This document shows positions 31,092 through 42,533 of a stretch of 64,000 nucleotides of DNA, in pieces (the stretch's first letter is position 1; each line of letters starts with the position of its first letter). A model generated the notes under the pieces. The model made no database searches and was not told the origin of the DNA. It saw only the letters and a program-made list of their open reading frames with translations. This DNA is from Heloderma charlesbogerti. Taxonomy: Eukaryota > Chordata > Lepidosauria > Squamata > Helodermatidae. Both the position numbers and the translations under genes were made by a program. The DNA lies in assembly GCA_026122225.1 (NCBI GenBank), contig JANEZZ010002764.1, positions 558,001-622,000 on the forward strand. Reading direction: 5' to 3'.

Positions 31092-31367
31092 TCAAGACAT
31101 CCCAGGTTCAAATCTCAGCATTGCCATGAATTCATTAGGTGGTCTTTGGCAAGCCACCCACTCTCAGCCTCAGACCCCCATCCCCGTCTACAATACGGGG
31201 AGAATCATCGTCATCATCTTCATGCCTTACCTTACAGGGTTATCGTGAGGTGCCTTGCCATTGTCACCCACGCCTTTTTCCAGGATTGGCTGTTGCAGTG
31301 CTCCACACAAGAGTCTGCTCTTGGACACAGCTTGCATGTTGCACTTATCTCCAACACTTAGGCCTTC

Positions 31368-31597
31368 TATTTATTTATTTGTTACATTTATATCCCACAT
31401 TTTCTCCAAGGAGAGCAAAGCAGCGTACATGATCCTCCTCTTCTCCATTTTGGCCTCACAACAACGCTCTGAAGTAGGTTAAGCTGAGAGGCAGTGGCTG
31501 GCCCAAAGTCACCTTGTACACTTCATGGCAGAGTAGGGACTTGAATTGTAGTCCTAGTCCAATACTCGAACCACCACACTACCCTGGCTCTCCTATA
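31368..31597 (-). mobile_element. tRNA-derived SINE, reverse orientation
   Basis: The reverse complement of the family at 24486-24722: TTATTTATTTGTTACATTTA, CATTTTCTCCAAGGAG, CAACAACGCTCTGAAGTAGG, GGCCCAAAGTCACC and AACCACCACACTACCCTGG. It is more diverged than the other copy. Confidence 0.8.
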
Positions 31598-31979
31598 CCA
31601 CACTGTTCTCAGCCTAAAATTGCAACTGAAGCAGTTTTAGCTAATGCACAGTGCCAAACCACTCCCTCAGTGATTATGATCTATGGAGAAACCCAGCACA
31701 GAGTCCCATCAGTAATTAAATGCATTGTAACAGGATAGAAAAGTGCTGTTACAGTTATGGCAGCCCTAAGGTGCTGCTGGTCCCTAGTAAATGCTAATAG
31801 CACTTTGCTCCTGCTTTTTAGTGAAAGAAAAGTATAATGCTCACCCTTTTCAACAGGTCTTTCATGGGCATTATTATAGCTGTCTTATTGCTGCAATCAT
31901 TTATCTTTTTCTCTGTGTTTTTATGATGGAATTTTATTACTGTGCTTTTCTCTTTTGTAACCTACCTTCAACCAAGCTG
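31598..31979. other. No gene recognised
   Basis: No repeat boundary, motif-bearing frame or RNA could be recognised. Confidence 0.4.
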
Positions 31980-34125
31980 GATATAATTCTTTATTTGTTT
32001 AATTCCATTTATTTAAGGACGCTTATAGGCTGCCTTTGGGATAAAAAGCTCTCTCTGGGCAGCTTACAAAATGCATAAAACACCAGTCATGCTCAATTAA
32101 AATCCAATTCACAATTTAATAACCAATAAAAGACAAACAGTAGGACTAAAAACAGCCAAATACAAGCATTAAAATCAATACTGCATTAAAACAATATCCA
32201 TCAACAGCCCCCTAAAACTGTTAGGAGAAGGCCACTGAGTAAATAATGCATCTTTACGGCTCTTCTAAAGGGCTGCAAAGATGCAGCCTGACATTCCCCA
32301 ACTTGTAATGAGTTTCATGAGCATTGTGCTACCACCAAAAAAGCCCTGTATCTTGGACCAGCCAGTCTGACTGCTCTCAGAGAGAAGCAGAGTGTGGGCA
32401 GCTTGAAATGGGTGATAGCAGTGCTTCAGATAACGTGGCCCCAAACCTTTTAAGACACCAGCATTTGGGCCCAGAAACACACCAGCAACTAGTGCAGCTG
32501 GTGAAGTATAGATGTCACATGATCTGACCACCTTGTGACCACCCCAGTGCAAATGGATTCTGCACCAGCTGATGTATCTGAAGCCTCTTTAAAGGCAGCC
32601 ACTCATATAATGTGTTGCAAATAATCCAGCCTGGATGTCACAAGTGCATGGATCCTGAAGGCAAGGTCTGCCTTCATCAGATACAGCCCCATCTGGGTGA
32701 AAAATCCCAGCTTCAGGTATAACCTGAAGGGATCTGAGTTAGCAGTGACAGACCAAGAAAGAGATCTTGGAATTGTGGTGGACAGCTTGATGAAAATGTC
32801 AGCCCAGTGTTCAGCTGCTGTAAAAAAGGCAAATCCCATGTTAGGCATAATGAGAAAAGGAATTGAAAATAGAACTGCCAAGATCATACTGCCCTTATAC
32901 AAATCTATGCTGCAACCACACTTAGCATACTGTGTACATTTCTAGTCACCACACCTAAAAAAAGATACTGTAGATCTGGCAAAAGTGCAGAGGAGGGCAA
33001 CTAAAATGATCAAGGGGCAGGAGCAACTCCCCTGTGAGGGAGGGTTATAGCATCTGGGATTGTTTAGCTTAGAAAAAAAGCAAGTGAGGGGAGAGATAAT
33101 ATTGGTCTATAAAAGTATGCATGGAGTGGAGAATGTGGATAGGGAGACATTTTTCTTCCTCTCCCATAATACTAGAACCCAGAGTCATCCCATGAAGCTG
33201 ATTGGTGGGAGATTCAGGACACATAAAAGAAAGTTCTTCTCCACAGAGTGCATAGCTAAACTATGGAATTCGCTACCGCAAGGTGTGGTGATGGCCACCA
33301 ATTTGGATGGCTTTAAAGGGGGGTTGGACAAATCCCTGGAAGAGAAGGCTATCAATGGCTACTAGTCTTGATGGCTATGTGCTACTGCCAGTACCAGAGG
33401 CAGTGAGCCTATGTATACCAGTTGCTGGGGAACATGGGCAGGAGGGTGCTGTTGCGCTCATGCCCTGCTTGTGGGTTCCTGGTTGACAGCTGGTTTGCCC
33501 CTGCATGAACAGAATGCTGGACTCGATGGACCCTTGGTCTGATCCAGCATGGCTCTTCTTATATTTTTCTTATGTTCTTATCAGCCTAAGCCAGTAAAAA
33601 GCACTTTGGCCACTGCTACCACCTGAGCTTCCTCAGTTAGTAGTGGTGTAGTGGAGCCAGGCCTCACAGGAATGCTGCACTGGCACTTTTCGATTAGCAG
33701 CAATACTGACATCATCTGCCACCCCCACCCCCACCCCACACACACTTCCTTATTCCCTCTGAGTTTAGGTGCAATTTTCATAGTAGCTGGTGGGAAATGC
33801 ATCTTCAAAGCAACAATATATTGCTCCCTTTTGTAGTGCAAAGTATGTTGGGGTGACTTGGTCTTGAATGGGCAGTTAAGACCCATTAGCTTTACAAAAG
33901 CTCTGCTCCCAGGGGAGTGGAAACTGCTAGAATTGGTTTGTTGATATGCATCAACATGGCTGCCTGCATTTTGGGCTCTCCTTAGGTGTGTGGCTATGGA
34001 GACTGTCCTGATTAGTACCTGCACTTCAAAATTTACCATTACACAACTGCCAGTTTGTACAGAATCCAGGAGAAGTCCCAAACTATGCACTACGTCCTTC
34101 AGGGGGAGTCCAAGCCCGTCTAACC
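31980..34125 (-). mobile_element. Old L2 LINE copy, decayed, split by a CR1
   Basis: The left part (31980-32737) has the L2 tail theme (GGCTGCCTTTGGGATAAAAA.., GCTCTCTCTGGGCAGCTTAC) and decayed C-terminal coding sequence. The right part (33583-34125) resumes with CAGCCTAAGCCAGTAAAAAG..CACTTTGGCC and ends CAGGGGGAGTCCAAGCCC. It parallels 7010-7140 of the full-length L2 (CAGCCTAAGCTGATAAAAAG, TTTAGGGGGAGTGCAACCCC). All frames are broken. The stretch 33645-33990 contains extra sequence that I cannot assign. Confidence 0.65.
32738..33582 (+). mobile_element. CR1-group LINE 3' part, inserted in the old L2
   Basis: It encodes fragments of the CR1 C-terminal region: EKDLGIV-like TDQERDLGIVVDS, ALYKSMLQPHLAYCV-like PLYKSMLQPHLAYCVHF, and NRTAKIILP. 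Near 33250-33360 are LWNSLPQGVVMATNLDGFKG and SLEEKAINGY. The 3' UTR contains CTGGACTCGATGGACCCTTGG and TCTGATCCAGCATGGC and ends TTCTTATGTTCTTAT. It is 5'-truncated and the frame is interrupted. Confidence 0.85.
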
Positions 34126-34402
34126 TAGGGATGGGGGAGAAATCCTCCACAGACCCCAGTGAGGCTGGGTTCAAAAGAATCCCCCCCCCCGGAGTCCGTG
34201 GAGGATTGGAAGACTTACCTCCGCCTCCATGAGGAATCCTCGCCAGCCTGATCCTCCTTGCCAGCTGGCTCTGAAGTGCCAGCAATACAGCCGCCATTGC
34301 CATATCGCTGGTGGGCCAGATTGACTGCGGCCACAAATGGTGCCGGGACGCCATTTGCAGCCATAAAGGCCTTAGTTTAAGGTAAATGCAGCCATTTATG
34401 GA
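34126..34402 (+). mobile_element. Fold-back hAT-like element, left part
   Basis: It starts TAGGGATGGGGGAGAAATCC, then AGACTTACCTCCGCC (donor-like in reverse) and CCATTTGCAGCC-type inverted segments. Its interior is interrupted at 34403 by BovB. The body resumes at 35836 (AATGCAGGTAAATGCAGC), but its right terminus was not found. Confidence 0.45.
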
Positions 34403-35816
34403 TCATTTAAGATGATGCTGTTAAAGTGCTGCACTCAATATGCCAACACATTTGGAACACTCAACAATGGCCACAGGACTGGAAAAGGTCAGTTTACATT
34501 CCAATTCCAAAGAGGGGCAATGCCAAAGAGCATTCAAACTACTGTACAATTGCGCTCATTTCACATGCCAGCAAGGTGATGCTCAAAATCCTACAAGCTA
34601 GGCTTCAGCAGTATGCGAACTGAGAACTACTGGAAGTAGAAGCTGGGTTTCGAAGAGGCAGAGGAACTAGAGATCAAATCGCCAACTTTCGCTGGATCAT
34701 GGAGAAAGCAAGAGAATTCTAGAAAAACGTCTATTTTTGCTTCATTGACTACGCTAAAGCCTTTGATTGTGTGGATCACAACAAACTGTGGCAAATTCTT
34801 AAAGTGATGGGAGTACCAGACCACCTCACCTGTCTCCTGAGAAACCTGTATGAGGGTCAAGAAGCAACAGTAAAAACCAGACATGGAACAACCGAGTGGT
34901 TCAAAATTGGGAAAGGAGTATGACAAGGCTGCATATTGTCACCCTGCTTATTTAACTTATATGTAGAGTACATCATGAGAAATGCCGGGTTGGATGAATC
35001 ACAGGTCGGAATTAAGATTGCTGGGAGAATTATCAACAACCTCCGATATGCAGACGATACCACCCTAATGGCAGAAAGCAAAGAGGATCTAAAGAGCCTC
35101 TTGTTGAGGGTAAAAGAGGAGAGTGCAAAAGCTGGTTTGAAACTCAACATTAAAAAAACTAAGATCATGGCATCTGGCCCCATCACTTCCTGGCATATAG
35201 AAGGGGAAGAAATGGAAGCAGTGACAGATTTTTACTTTCTTGGCTCCAAGATCACCGCAGACAGTGACTGTAGCCATGAAATTAAAAGACGCTTGCTCCT
35301 TGGGAGAAAAGCTATGGCAAACCTAGACAGCATAGTAAGAAGCAGAGACATCACCTTGCCGACAAAGATCCGTCTAATCAAAGCTATGGTTTTCCCAGTA
35401 GTAATGTATGGCTGTGAGAGCTGGACTATAAGGAAGGCTGAGCGCTGAAGAATTGATTCTTTCGAACTGTGGTGCTGGAGAAGACTCTTACGAGTCCCCT
35501 GGACTGCAAGGAGGTCAAATCAGTCCATCCTGAAGGAAATCAACCCTGAGTGCTCATTGGAAGGACAGATACTGAAGCTGAAGCTCCAATATTTTGGCCA
35601 CATAATGTGAAGAGAAAACTCTCTGGAAAAGACCCTGATGCTGGGAAAGACTGAAGGGGAGGAGAAGGGGACAGCAGAGGATGAGATGGCTAGATAGCAT
35701 CACTGATGCAATGAATATGAACTTGAGCACACTCCGGAAGAGAGCGCAGGACAGGAAGGCCTGGCGTGCTATGGTCCATGGGGTCACGAAGATTCGGACA
35801 CGACTGAACAACAACA
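34403..35816 (+). mobile_element. BovB/RTE LINE, 5'-truncated, 19-bp TSD
   Basis: It ends in GGTCACGAAGATTCGGACAC..GACTGAACAACAACA, the BovB 3' end. It is flanked by an exact 19-bp target duplication AAATGCAGCCATTTATGGA at 34384-34402 and 35817-35835. The body encodes an RTE-type RT. BovB is characteristic of squamates and some mammals. Confidence 0.92.
34426..35448 (+). pseudogene. BovB reverse transcriptase, broken
   Basis: Pieces of one RT: an HIWNTQQWPQDWKRSVYIP region (34450), IDYAKAFDCVDHNKLW (34745, motif A) and QGCILSPCLFNLYVEYI (34925, motif B, with TGA immediately before Q where CGA is expected). These are followed by LRYADDTTLMAESKEDL (35042, motif C), LNIKKTKIM and VVMYGCESWT. 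Stops at 34621 and 34921 and further frame breaks after 35448 inactivate it. Function was target-primed reverse transcription, without RNase H. Confidence 0.85.
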
Positions 35817-36298
35817 AAATGCAGCCATTTATGGAATGCAGGTAAATGCAGCATTTTCTTTCACTTTCACAATTAAATGCCACATTTTCCATACTCTAAT
35901 AATATTTGCTGAAAGTGCTTTTTAAAAACAGAAGAGAAACTGGAGGGTCATGACATCATCTAAAGAATCCATAAACAACCATGAATAGAGAATGATGACT
36001 ACATGATAAATGCTTCATGTAGAAAAGCTCTATATCCCCCTCATCCATCCCCAAAATGCCTGTAGATACTGGTTCAAGAGTTAACTCATTCCAGAACCAA
36101 TTTAAAGCTGGACACTGTCTTAACTATATTAACTATATTAATATATTAAAAAAATGAAAACTAGAACAATCTCTTACATATTGCATCATTCATAAATAGT
36201 AACAGAAAGAGACCTGGTCCAGCTCAAGTTGTAGTCAACCAGTCACACGTAACAATTGATGATGTCAAATGCGGATGCAGATCCCTGTGAGCATTAAG
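35817..36298. other. Rest of the BovB target and unassigned sequence
   Basis: It starts with the BovB target duplication and the continuation of the fold-back element (ATGCAGCATTTTC). No gene or RNA was recognised. Confidence 0.4.
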
Positions 36299-36757
36299 CA
36301 GGGATGGATGGACTCACCGGAGTTCATGCTTGGTGGGTGCTTGCTTGAACCGCCTCCGCTGCCACTTGCCCACACAAGCTAGGCTTCGAGAGCCCCTGGA
36401 GGGCTTGGAGAGCTGTCTTGGAGTGTGTTGCAGTTGCCCATTCCTCCATGCAAGCCGCCATCTTTTACACAAGATGGGGCACTGTATTTTCTTATATTTA
36501 CTGTTGCGCACAATGGTGGCCGCAACATTAGAGGCCTCTAATGTTGTGGAAATGGCCTTTTACGGCCGCTATTGTCAATATATGAAAATACAGAGCCCCA
36601 TCTTGCATAAAAGAAGGTGGCTTGAAGGCTGCCAGGTATGAGCAGATGGGTCCAGTAAGTCCCGGCCACTCATGTAGCTTGTCGGGCAGGGGTGCCAGCT
36701 CACTAAGCCAGATCCAGGGGGTGAGTGGGACTCAGTCAGGCACCCGTACCATCCCTA
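36299..36757. mobile_element. Fold-back hAT-like element, second type
   Basis: The ends CAGGGATGGATGGACTCACC and CCCGTACCATCCCTA are inverted. The arms pair through CCATCTTTTACACAAGATGG..CACTGTATTTTCTT and GAAAATACAGAGCCCCATC..TTGCATAAAAGAAGG, with a perfect centre TTAGAGGCCTCTAA at about 36530-36543. CCAGGTATGAG near 36633 is donor-like. No target duplication is visible, so the copy is probably old. Confidence 0.6.
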
Positions 36758-37159
36758 ATTGAAAGGTACATCTACAGAGCAGCCGTAAGTGGGGCTGGAG
36801 GATCTGCCACTTCCAAAGTGTGGCTGCTTACACCCCCAGGAAGGGTGGGGGGAGCAGACATGCCCTTTTGTTTTCATCACTAGCATGATTTTTTAAAATA
36901 ATCCCTTCCATTGATTCCAGAGGGAAGACAAAGGCCCCTGATCCTGTACCCTCATGGGGAAACAGGGGCCTTGGCTCCTTCCAAGGTCTGCATCACCACA
37001 CCCTGTTCCTGAAATGCCCCATTTTGGGACCTACCGATGGCAGTAGGTATATACGCCCACAGAGCTTTCCCTTGGAGCACTGCAGGCCTCCTCAGCAGCC
37101 ATGCCACGGCTCCCCTCCCTGGTTGGTGGAGCTCCTCTCCACTGGCAAAGGAGCAATTC
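36758..37159. other. No gene recognised
   Basis: Frames such as 36952-37218 have no recognisable motif. Confidence 0.4.
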
Positions 37160-37429
37160 CAGAGCTGGCCCAAGACATTTCGCTGCCTGAGCTGGAGCAG
37201 CAAATGGCACCCACCCACCTACCCGAGTCAAGGTGCAGAGTACCCAAGCCCAGCCAAGTTATTTTGGCACATGAGGTAGAAAGTCCCACATGTTAACTCT
37301 CCCCATTCCTGGTAGTAAAAATACAATAAAGCAAATGGAATAACTAACAATTTGCTTCCCTTTCATGACACCCAAAGTCTGCTGCCTGCAGCGGCTGCTT
37401 CACACTGCCTGAAGATAGAGCCAGCCCTG
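37160..37429. mobile_element. hAT-like MITE, CAGRGCTGGCCC ends
   Basis: The left end CAGAGCTGGCCCAAGACATT and the right end ATAGAGCCAGCCCTG form a TIR matching at 9 of the first 10 bases. CTGCCTGAG..GCAGCAAATG and TTTGCTTCC..CTGCCTGAAG are inverted inside. A duplication is not evident. Confidence 0.5.
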
Positions 37430-37750
37430 CCCAGCACTTCTGCCCCAACATTACACCCCTTCAGACAGCTACTTGAGGGGATTCGGATTCCAAGCAGTCC
37501 AGATAAGCCCCATGAAGCACATCTCCACTGGTTAACCATGCAGAAGGCTTATCGCTTGTGTGGATCTCCGCTCCTAGACTGGACCATATGAGGTTTCATC
37601 AGAGACTGTTCCTTCAAAACAGAGAATGTCTCATCAAATATGGAAAATGCCAAGTGAGCCATTGCATTTACCACTGTGAAATCAGTAGCTTGACATAAAT
37701 ATGTGTCTGGCATAAATGTAAAAAGGGAATCTGATCTTTCCTGAAAAATA

Positions 37751-37751
<1 letters not shown>

Positions 37752-37806
<55 letters not shown>

Positions 37807-37850
37807 GGAAGATAGGGAGGGAGGGAGGGAGGGAGGGAGAGAGAGAGATT
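37752..37850. repeat. (GT)n(GA)n(GGGA)n microsatellite
   Basis: Three consecutive pure tracts: GT, GA, then GGGA units. Confidence 0.95.
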
Positions 37851-38431
37851 TGTTAGGTAGTCTAATCTCATTCCAGCTGTAGCCCAATGGAACATATGGT
37901 CTCAGCAGTTTCTACAGCCAGGCTGGTTTCTGCAAGCACCAGCTAGCTCACTTGAAAACAGCTCACAATGCCATTCTAACCATTTGTCTGTGTTGTAAAG
38001 ACAAATGGTAACAGTAATGATTTTGAAAATAGTTGTGGGGAAAAAATAATCTGCATCTCTCAAGCAAACAAATGAAAACAAAATGTAGGGGGAAAATACA
38101 ATCACACTGTATTTAAAAAAAAAAAACCCTTTCACAAGATAGAAGAAGGATTTGTGAATGTCCATACTCCTTAATACCATATCATTACGTTGTTCACTTG
38201 CTAACACTCTAGTGCTTAACAAAAGCACTTGGAAATTGATACCACGAATTCCAGTGGAAAAATGACATCCAAAGGAAGCGTTCTCAGGACTGCGACCTAT
38301 ATGTTGTCCTCCAGCTTAAAGTACCTCGAATGAGGCATAACTGCAAAGCTATTACCTCCTGTCCCACCCATTCCACATGGGATGAATACTGCATTATTGT
38401 TTTTAAATGGAGTGGTCCTCACTGAACATCT

Positions 38432-38560
38432 AGGTCAGCTTTCCCCCATACCCTCAAGATTTTTGGACTACAAATCCCATAATCCAGAACATTGTCAATC
38501 CTGTCTGGGGCTAATGGGAGTTGTGGTCCAAAACATCTGGAGGTCACCACATTCCCAAAA
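38432..38560. mobile_element. Palindromic MITE (GGACTACAA..CCCAT type)
   Basis: TTTTTGGACTACAAATCCCA and TGGGAGTTGTGGTCCAAAAC are inverted arms, with CATCTGGAGGTCACCAC after them. Related to 20311-20444 and 48219-48353. Confidence 0.65.
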
Positions 38561-38952
38561 GGCTAATTTAGGCTGATTTAGGTGATACTTAACACTATAG
38601 GTTTCCAAAACTTGGAAGCTTTGAATTATTTGACATGGCTATACTGCAGCCATAAAGCCATTTGCTCTAGAACGGTCCTACTAAAATCAAGTTGGCTTTA
38701 ATGAAGCTATGCTGGATTAACCAACCAGATTTGGTTCAGATCAACTGGGATTTTATATTATGTTGCCCTTTTATTTGACTGGAGGGTGTGACATTATTAA
38801 TGTTAAGTTCTCACAAGGGGCATTAGCGTATTTATACCACAGCATTCTTTGACATAATATTGGTGGCTTTTAATTTCACCCTTGAAAAATAGTACATTTC
38901 CTGAAAGAATGTCAAAGGCTAAGAGGTATAAAATTTAATTGCATGCCGAACC

Positions 38953-38955
<3 letters not shown>

Positions 38956-38988
<33 letters not shown>

Positions 38989-39009
38989 ACCACCACCACC
39001 ACCACCACC
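38956..39009. repeat. (AC)n(CCA)n microsatellite
   Basis: About 15 AC units, then about 8 CCA/CAC units. Confidence 0.95.
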
Positions 39010-40064
39010 TGAAATACCAGTGGAATGAAAAGTGAGAGATTCAAAATCTATTCTATTTGGCTTTACAAAGCTTCTCAACAAATTGGTCTAAAGTTTCTGT
39101 AGTTTGTTTATGGAGCATACATGGGTAAATCATTAAGTCCAGAGCTTGAGTTCAGTTCAAAGAACATTCACAATGCTTGGAAATTAATTCATACTCTTCC
39201 AAACCTCCTCAGTGTTCAAAGTAAAGCTGTAAAGAAGATAATAAACAGGCTTAAGAGATTTTCAAGATCACCTGCACCACGAGATTTTTCAAGTCCACCT
39301 TAATGTCTATTATCTCATTTTAAAGATAAATAGAATTGGTAAAATGATAGAACTAAATCCCAGTTCTACACATTTGTGTGTGGGAGCTAGCTTTTGAACT
39401 GCAGATGATACAGCATAGTAGTCAAAACAGAGAAGCTTTCTTTCCTCCCTGTATTAGCTCCCTACAGAAGTTACCTCTGCGCAGTACAAGAAGAACACAG
39501 GGAGGAAGGAGGGGGTGAGGTGTATTTGCCTGGACCCTAATGTCCCTGTTTCTGCTGGCTCCACCCCTAACGTTTACAAGTTGGTTGGAAGGTTTGAAGA
39601 AGGGACCTACACATGTTCAGCTGAACATATGTAGGTTCTGTCATGTGTTTGGGAATCCTGCAGAATCTGGGTTACTTATCGCATGGAGGAGACTGTGCAT
39701 GTTTAGTCAAAAGCACATTGTTATCCCCTTCAGATCTTTCATCCCATGCATGATTTCTGGGGATGAAGCCAGTAGAGATGGGGACATTACCATGAGACTA
39801 GTGTATACAACTTGCTTCCTCCTCCCATGCCTTCTTGGAACTCGTGGAGAATAACTTCTGAAGGGGGCTCTTGTCTTTGGGTGCACATGAAAGGACTACC
39901 AGCTTTACAGTTTCATCCTGGTTGATTTTGCTGATGGAATGAAATACAGAATGTCAGTGATTTAAAGCTTATGCCAAAAATCATAGCAATGGAAGAAATG
40001 GGAGGGATTTAATTTGATTTGAAGATTATCCATTCCAACCCACTGCACTCAGGAAAGTCTATCC

Positions 40065-40779
40065 TAGGGATGTACGAAATCCCTACCTGGCTCCATGACA
40101 GTCAATCCATGGTGGGGGGGGGGGAGGCGCTCCGTCCCTCCCCCCAGAATCCTCCCTGGCCAGCTCTGCTCCACGGCGGCTCTGGCCACAGCCAGAGTTC
40201 CGGCCGCAGCCGGGCTGCTGCGGCCGCAAATGGTGGCCGTCATAGCGGCAGCCATTTGTGTCCTTTCAGTAAGCCATGATAGGCTATGTAAGTATTTACG
40301 TAGCCTATCACGGCAAAAGGCAGCCATGCAAATGGCAGCCACTACACCATTTGATAGGCTATGTAAATAATTACGTAGTCTATCATGGCTCACTGCAAGG
40401 ATGCAAATGGCGTAGCGGCTGCCATTTGCGCCCCTACTCTTTGCCGTGATAGGCTACATAAGTATTTACATAGCCTATCACGGCTTACTGCAAGGACGCA
40501 AATGGCGGCTGCTACAATGGCTGCCATTTGTGGCTGCAGCAGCCTGGCGGCAGCCAGGACTCCAGCTAGAGCCGCCGCTGCTGCCGCTGCATCCGCTGCC
40601 ACATCCGCCGCCAGAGCCGCCAGATCCGCCAGATCCGCCGCTAGGTACATTCCGTCCTGGGGGATTCCGCGGGGTGGCGGGTTGGGGAAGACTGTTCCGC
40701 CACAGATTCCGGGGGGGGGGGCAGATTCTAAAGAATCTGGCCTCACTGGAGTCCGTGGCGGAATTCTCTGACATCCCTA
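40065..40779 (+). mobile_element. pal-hAT copy, complete, TSD gtctatcc
   Basis: It starts TAGGGATGTACGAAATCCC and ends GAATTCTCTGACATCCCTA. The duplication gtctatcc is exact at 40057-40064 and 40780-40787. Inside are at least three GTGATAGGCTA-type palindromes (40270-40315, 40350-40390, 40445-40485) spaced by GCAAATGG-based palindromes, then an Ala-rich GCC-repeat region and CTAGGTACATTCC in place of the usual donor. Confidence 0.92.
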
Positions 40780-40787
40780 GTCTATCC

Positions 40788-41052
40788 ATGTGCCAGGCAG
40801 ACATATGGCAAAGTGAGCAATGTATCCACCTAGAGTCCCAAAATCCCATGGTTAGTCATATTGGTCACCAAACACTGATGTTTACATGAGCCATAGCAAA
40901 GACTATGAGAAAGCCCTTTCTCCAGTTATCATGTACCTTACTTCTGATGATGGTGGGTGGGAAAGACTTGAAGGGCCTCAGATGACAATCTTAATACCTG
41001 GGCAGGTTCATCTATTGCTTTGGGTCCAAATACATACAATACTAATTACTGA
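40788..41052. other. No gene recognised
   Basis: Unique sequence between the pal-hAT and an L2 tail. Confidence 0.4.
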
Positions 41053-41180
41053 TTAGAGCTAGACTTTTTCTGCTGTGGCACCCCGGCTGTGGAATGAGCT
41101 CCCTAGTGAGGTTCGCCTGGCACCTACATTGTATTCCTTTCGGCGCCAGGTGAAGACCTTTTAATTTTCCCAGGCATTTT
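41053..41180 (+). mobile_element. L2 (subfamily a) ORF end and tail fragment
   Basis: It matches the minus strand of 6487-6610: GCTGTGGAATGAGCTCCCTA, GTGAGGTTCGCCTGGC, TTTCGGCGCCAGGTGAAG. This is the last about 40 codons of the L2 ORF2. It ends at the pal-hAT start. Confidence 0.9.
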
Positions 41181-41735
41181 TCGGGATGTCAGAGAATTTC
41201 TCCACAAATCTCGGGGAGGCCGAATGCCAGCACATTCGCCCCCCCGAAATTGGTGGAGAAATGGTCTGCCACCCCCCCACTCCCTCTCCGGGACAGGACT
41301 TACCTTGTGCGAATGTCCCTGGCAGCGGTGGCTCCGGCGGCGGTGTGGCGGTGGTGCGGCGGCGGTGCGGCAGCGGTGCGGCGGCTGCTGCTGCGGCGGC
41401 CGGTCTTCTGACTGGCTGCCGCCGCCATTTCCAAGGTAAAAAAACCCAAACAAACATGATAGGCTACGTAAAGATTTATGTAGCGTATAACAGCTAGATT
41501 TTTAAAAAACACCGCGATAGGCTACATAAATGTTTACGTAGCCTATCACGGCTGAGTGAAAAAAAAAACACGCGCGTATGCAAATGGTGGCGCCCATGGG
41601 CGCCGCCATTTGCATTCCTTATTTTGGCATGTGTAGTCTACTTAAACATTTATGTAGACTGCGGCGAAAATAAGGGGAACGCAAGTAGCGTTCCCCTTAT
41701 TTTCGCCGCAGTCTACGTAAATGTTTACGTAGACT
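41181..41735 (-). mobile_element. pal-hAT copy, right side missing
   Basis: It starts TCGGGATGTCAGAGAATTTC (tail reversed), with ACTTACC at 41298-41304, GGCCGGTCTTCTGACTGGC at 41398, two GATAGGCTAC palindromes (41458-41550) and the GCGCCCATGGGCGCC element at 41588. It is cut at CGTAGACT|TAGGGATGG by another copy. Confidence 0.75.
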
Positions 41736-42232
41736 TAGGGATGGGGGAGAATTTCTCCCCGAAACTTCAGGGGGCCGAGTGCCAACGTGTTCAGCCCCCC
41801 GAAGTAGTTCCGGGGAGAAATTCTCCTCCCCCCCTCCCCCCCCGGGATGGGACTTACCTTTCCCGAATGTCCCTCCCGGCGGCGGGTCCCGGTGGCAGTT
41901 CGGCAGCTCTTCGACAGGGGCAGAGGCGGCAGCCGGTCTTTTGACCGGCTGCCGCCGCCGCCATTCCAATAAAAGTAAAAAAAAGAAACGCCCCCGTGAT
42001 AGGCTACATGACGATTAAAGTAGCCTATCACGGCTAGATTTGCAAAGTCAGCCGTGATAGGCTACGTAAATCGTCACGTAGCCTATCACGGGTGACTTTA
42101 AAAAAAAAAAAAAAAGCGCGTACGGCTAATGGCGGCCCCCATAGGGAGCCGTCATTCCCGTTCCTTATTTGGTCGCTGTAGTCTACGTAAAGATTTACGT
42201 AGACTACGGCGAAAATAAGGGCAACGCTATTC
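41736..42232 (-). mobile_element. pal-hAT copy, head missing
   Basis: It starts TAGGGATGGGGGAGAATTTC (tail). ACTTACC at 41852-41858 is a donor on the minus strand, with AAGACCGGC hairpin, two GATAGGCTAC palindromes (41998-42090), a CCCATAGGGAGCC element and a TAGTCTACGTAAAG palindrome (42178-42212). It stops abruptly at CAACGCTATT, so the 3' terminus is lost. The 5' flank cgtagact has no partner. Confidence 0.7.
41858..41964 (-). other. Candidate first-exon module (107 nt)
   Basis: On the minus strand an ATG at 41964 opens MAAAAAGQKTGCR.., open to AAAG|GTAAGT at 41858/41857. The length is identical to 28504-28610 although the second half differs in sequence. The ending GPAAGRDIRER is close to that of 51996-52102 (GPAAGRDIQGR). 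Confidence 0.35.
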
Positions 42233-42533
42233 ACACTTCTCTGAATTTCGCAGTGGAATTCTCCAGTAAAAATGTGAATATGTGAAGGTAACATTAAAAA
42301 CAACAGCAACATTGTATTAGGAAAATTGCCCACAAAAAGGTGTATATTAGGCAAAAAGCATACAAAATGCATTTATTAGGACAAATGTCCACAAAAAAGT
42401 GCTGAAGAATTTTTGTGCAAACTTTTTTTAAAAATCTCAACATTTGGGATGAACCAAACATAAGATTGGAGAAATGAGAAGCTGCGAGAAACTGAAACGG
42501 ACAGATTCATCCATCCCTTGCCGCAGACAAAAC
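42233..42533. mobile_element. A/T-rich hAT-like MITE fragment
   Basis: ATTCACACTTCTCTGAATTT, GGAAAATTGCCCACAAAAAG and AGGCAAAAAGCATACAAAATG match the style of 24037-24460 and 30681-31091. It ends near CAGATTCATCCATCCCT. The next pal-hAT starts a few bases later. Confidence 0.45.

Larger units (their letters stand above)
37430..40064. other. No gene recognised; microsatellites and one MITE
   Basis: Contains (GT)n(GA)n(GGGA)n at 37752-37850, a GGACTACAAATCCCAT-type MITE at about 38432-38560 and (AC)n(CCA)n at 38956-39009. Remaining frames lack motifs. Confidence 0.5.

Noticed and set aside
36299..36757. Target duplication for the third fold-back element
   Set aside because: The 8-bp flanks gcattaag and attgaaag do not agree.
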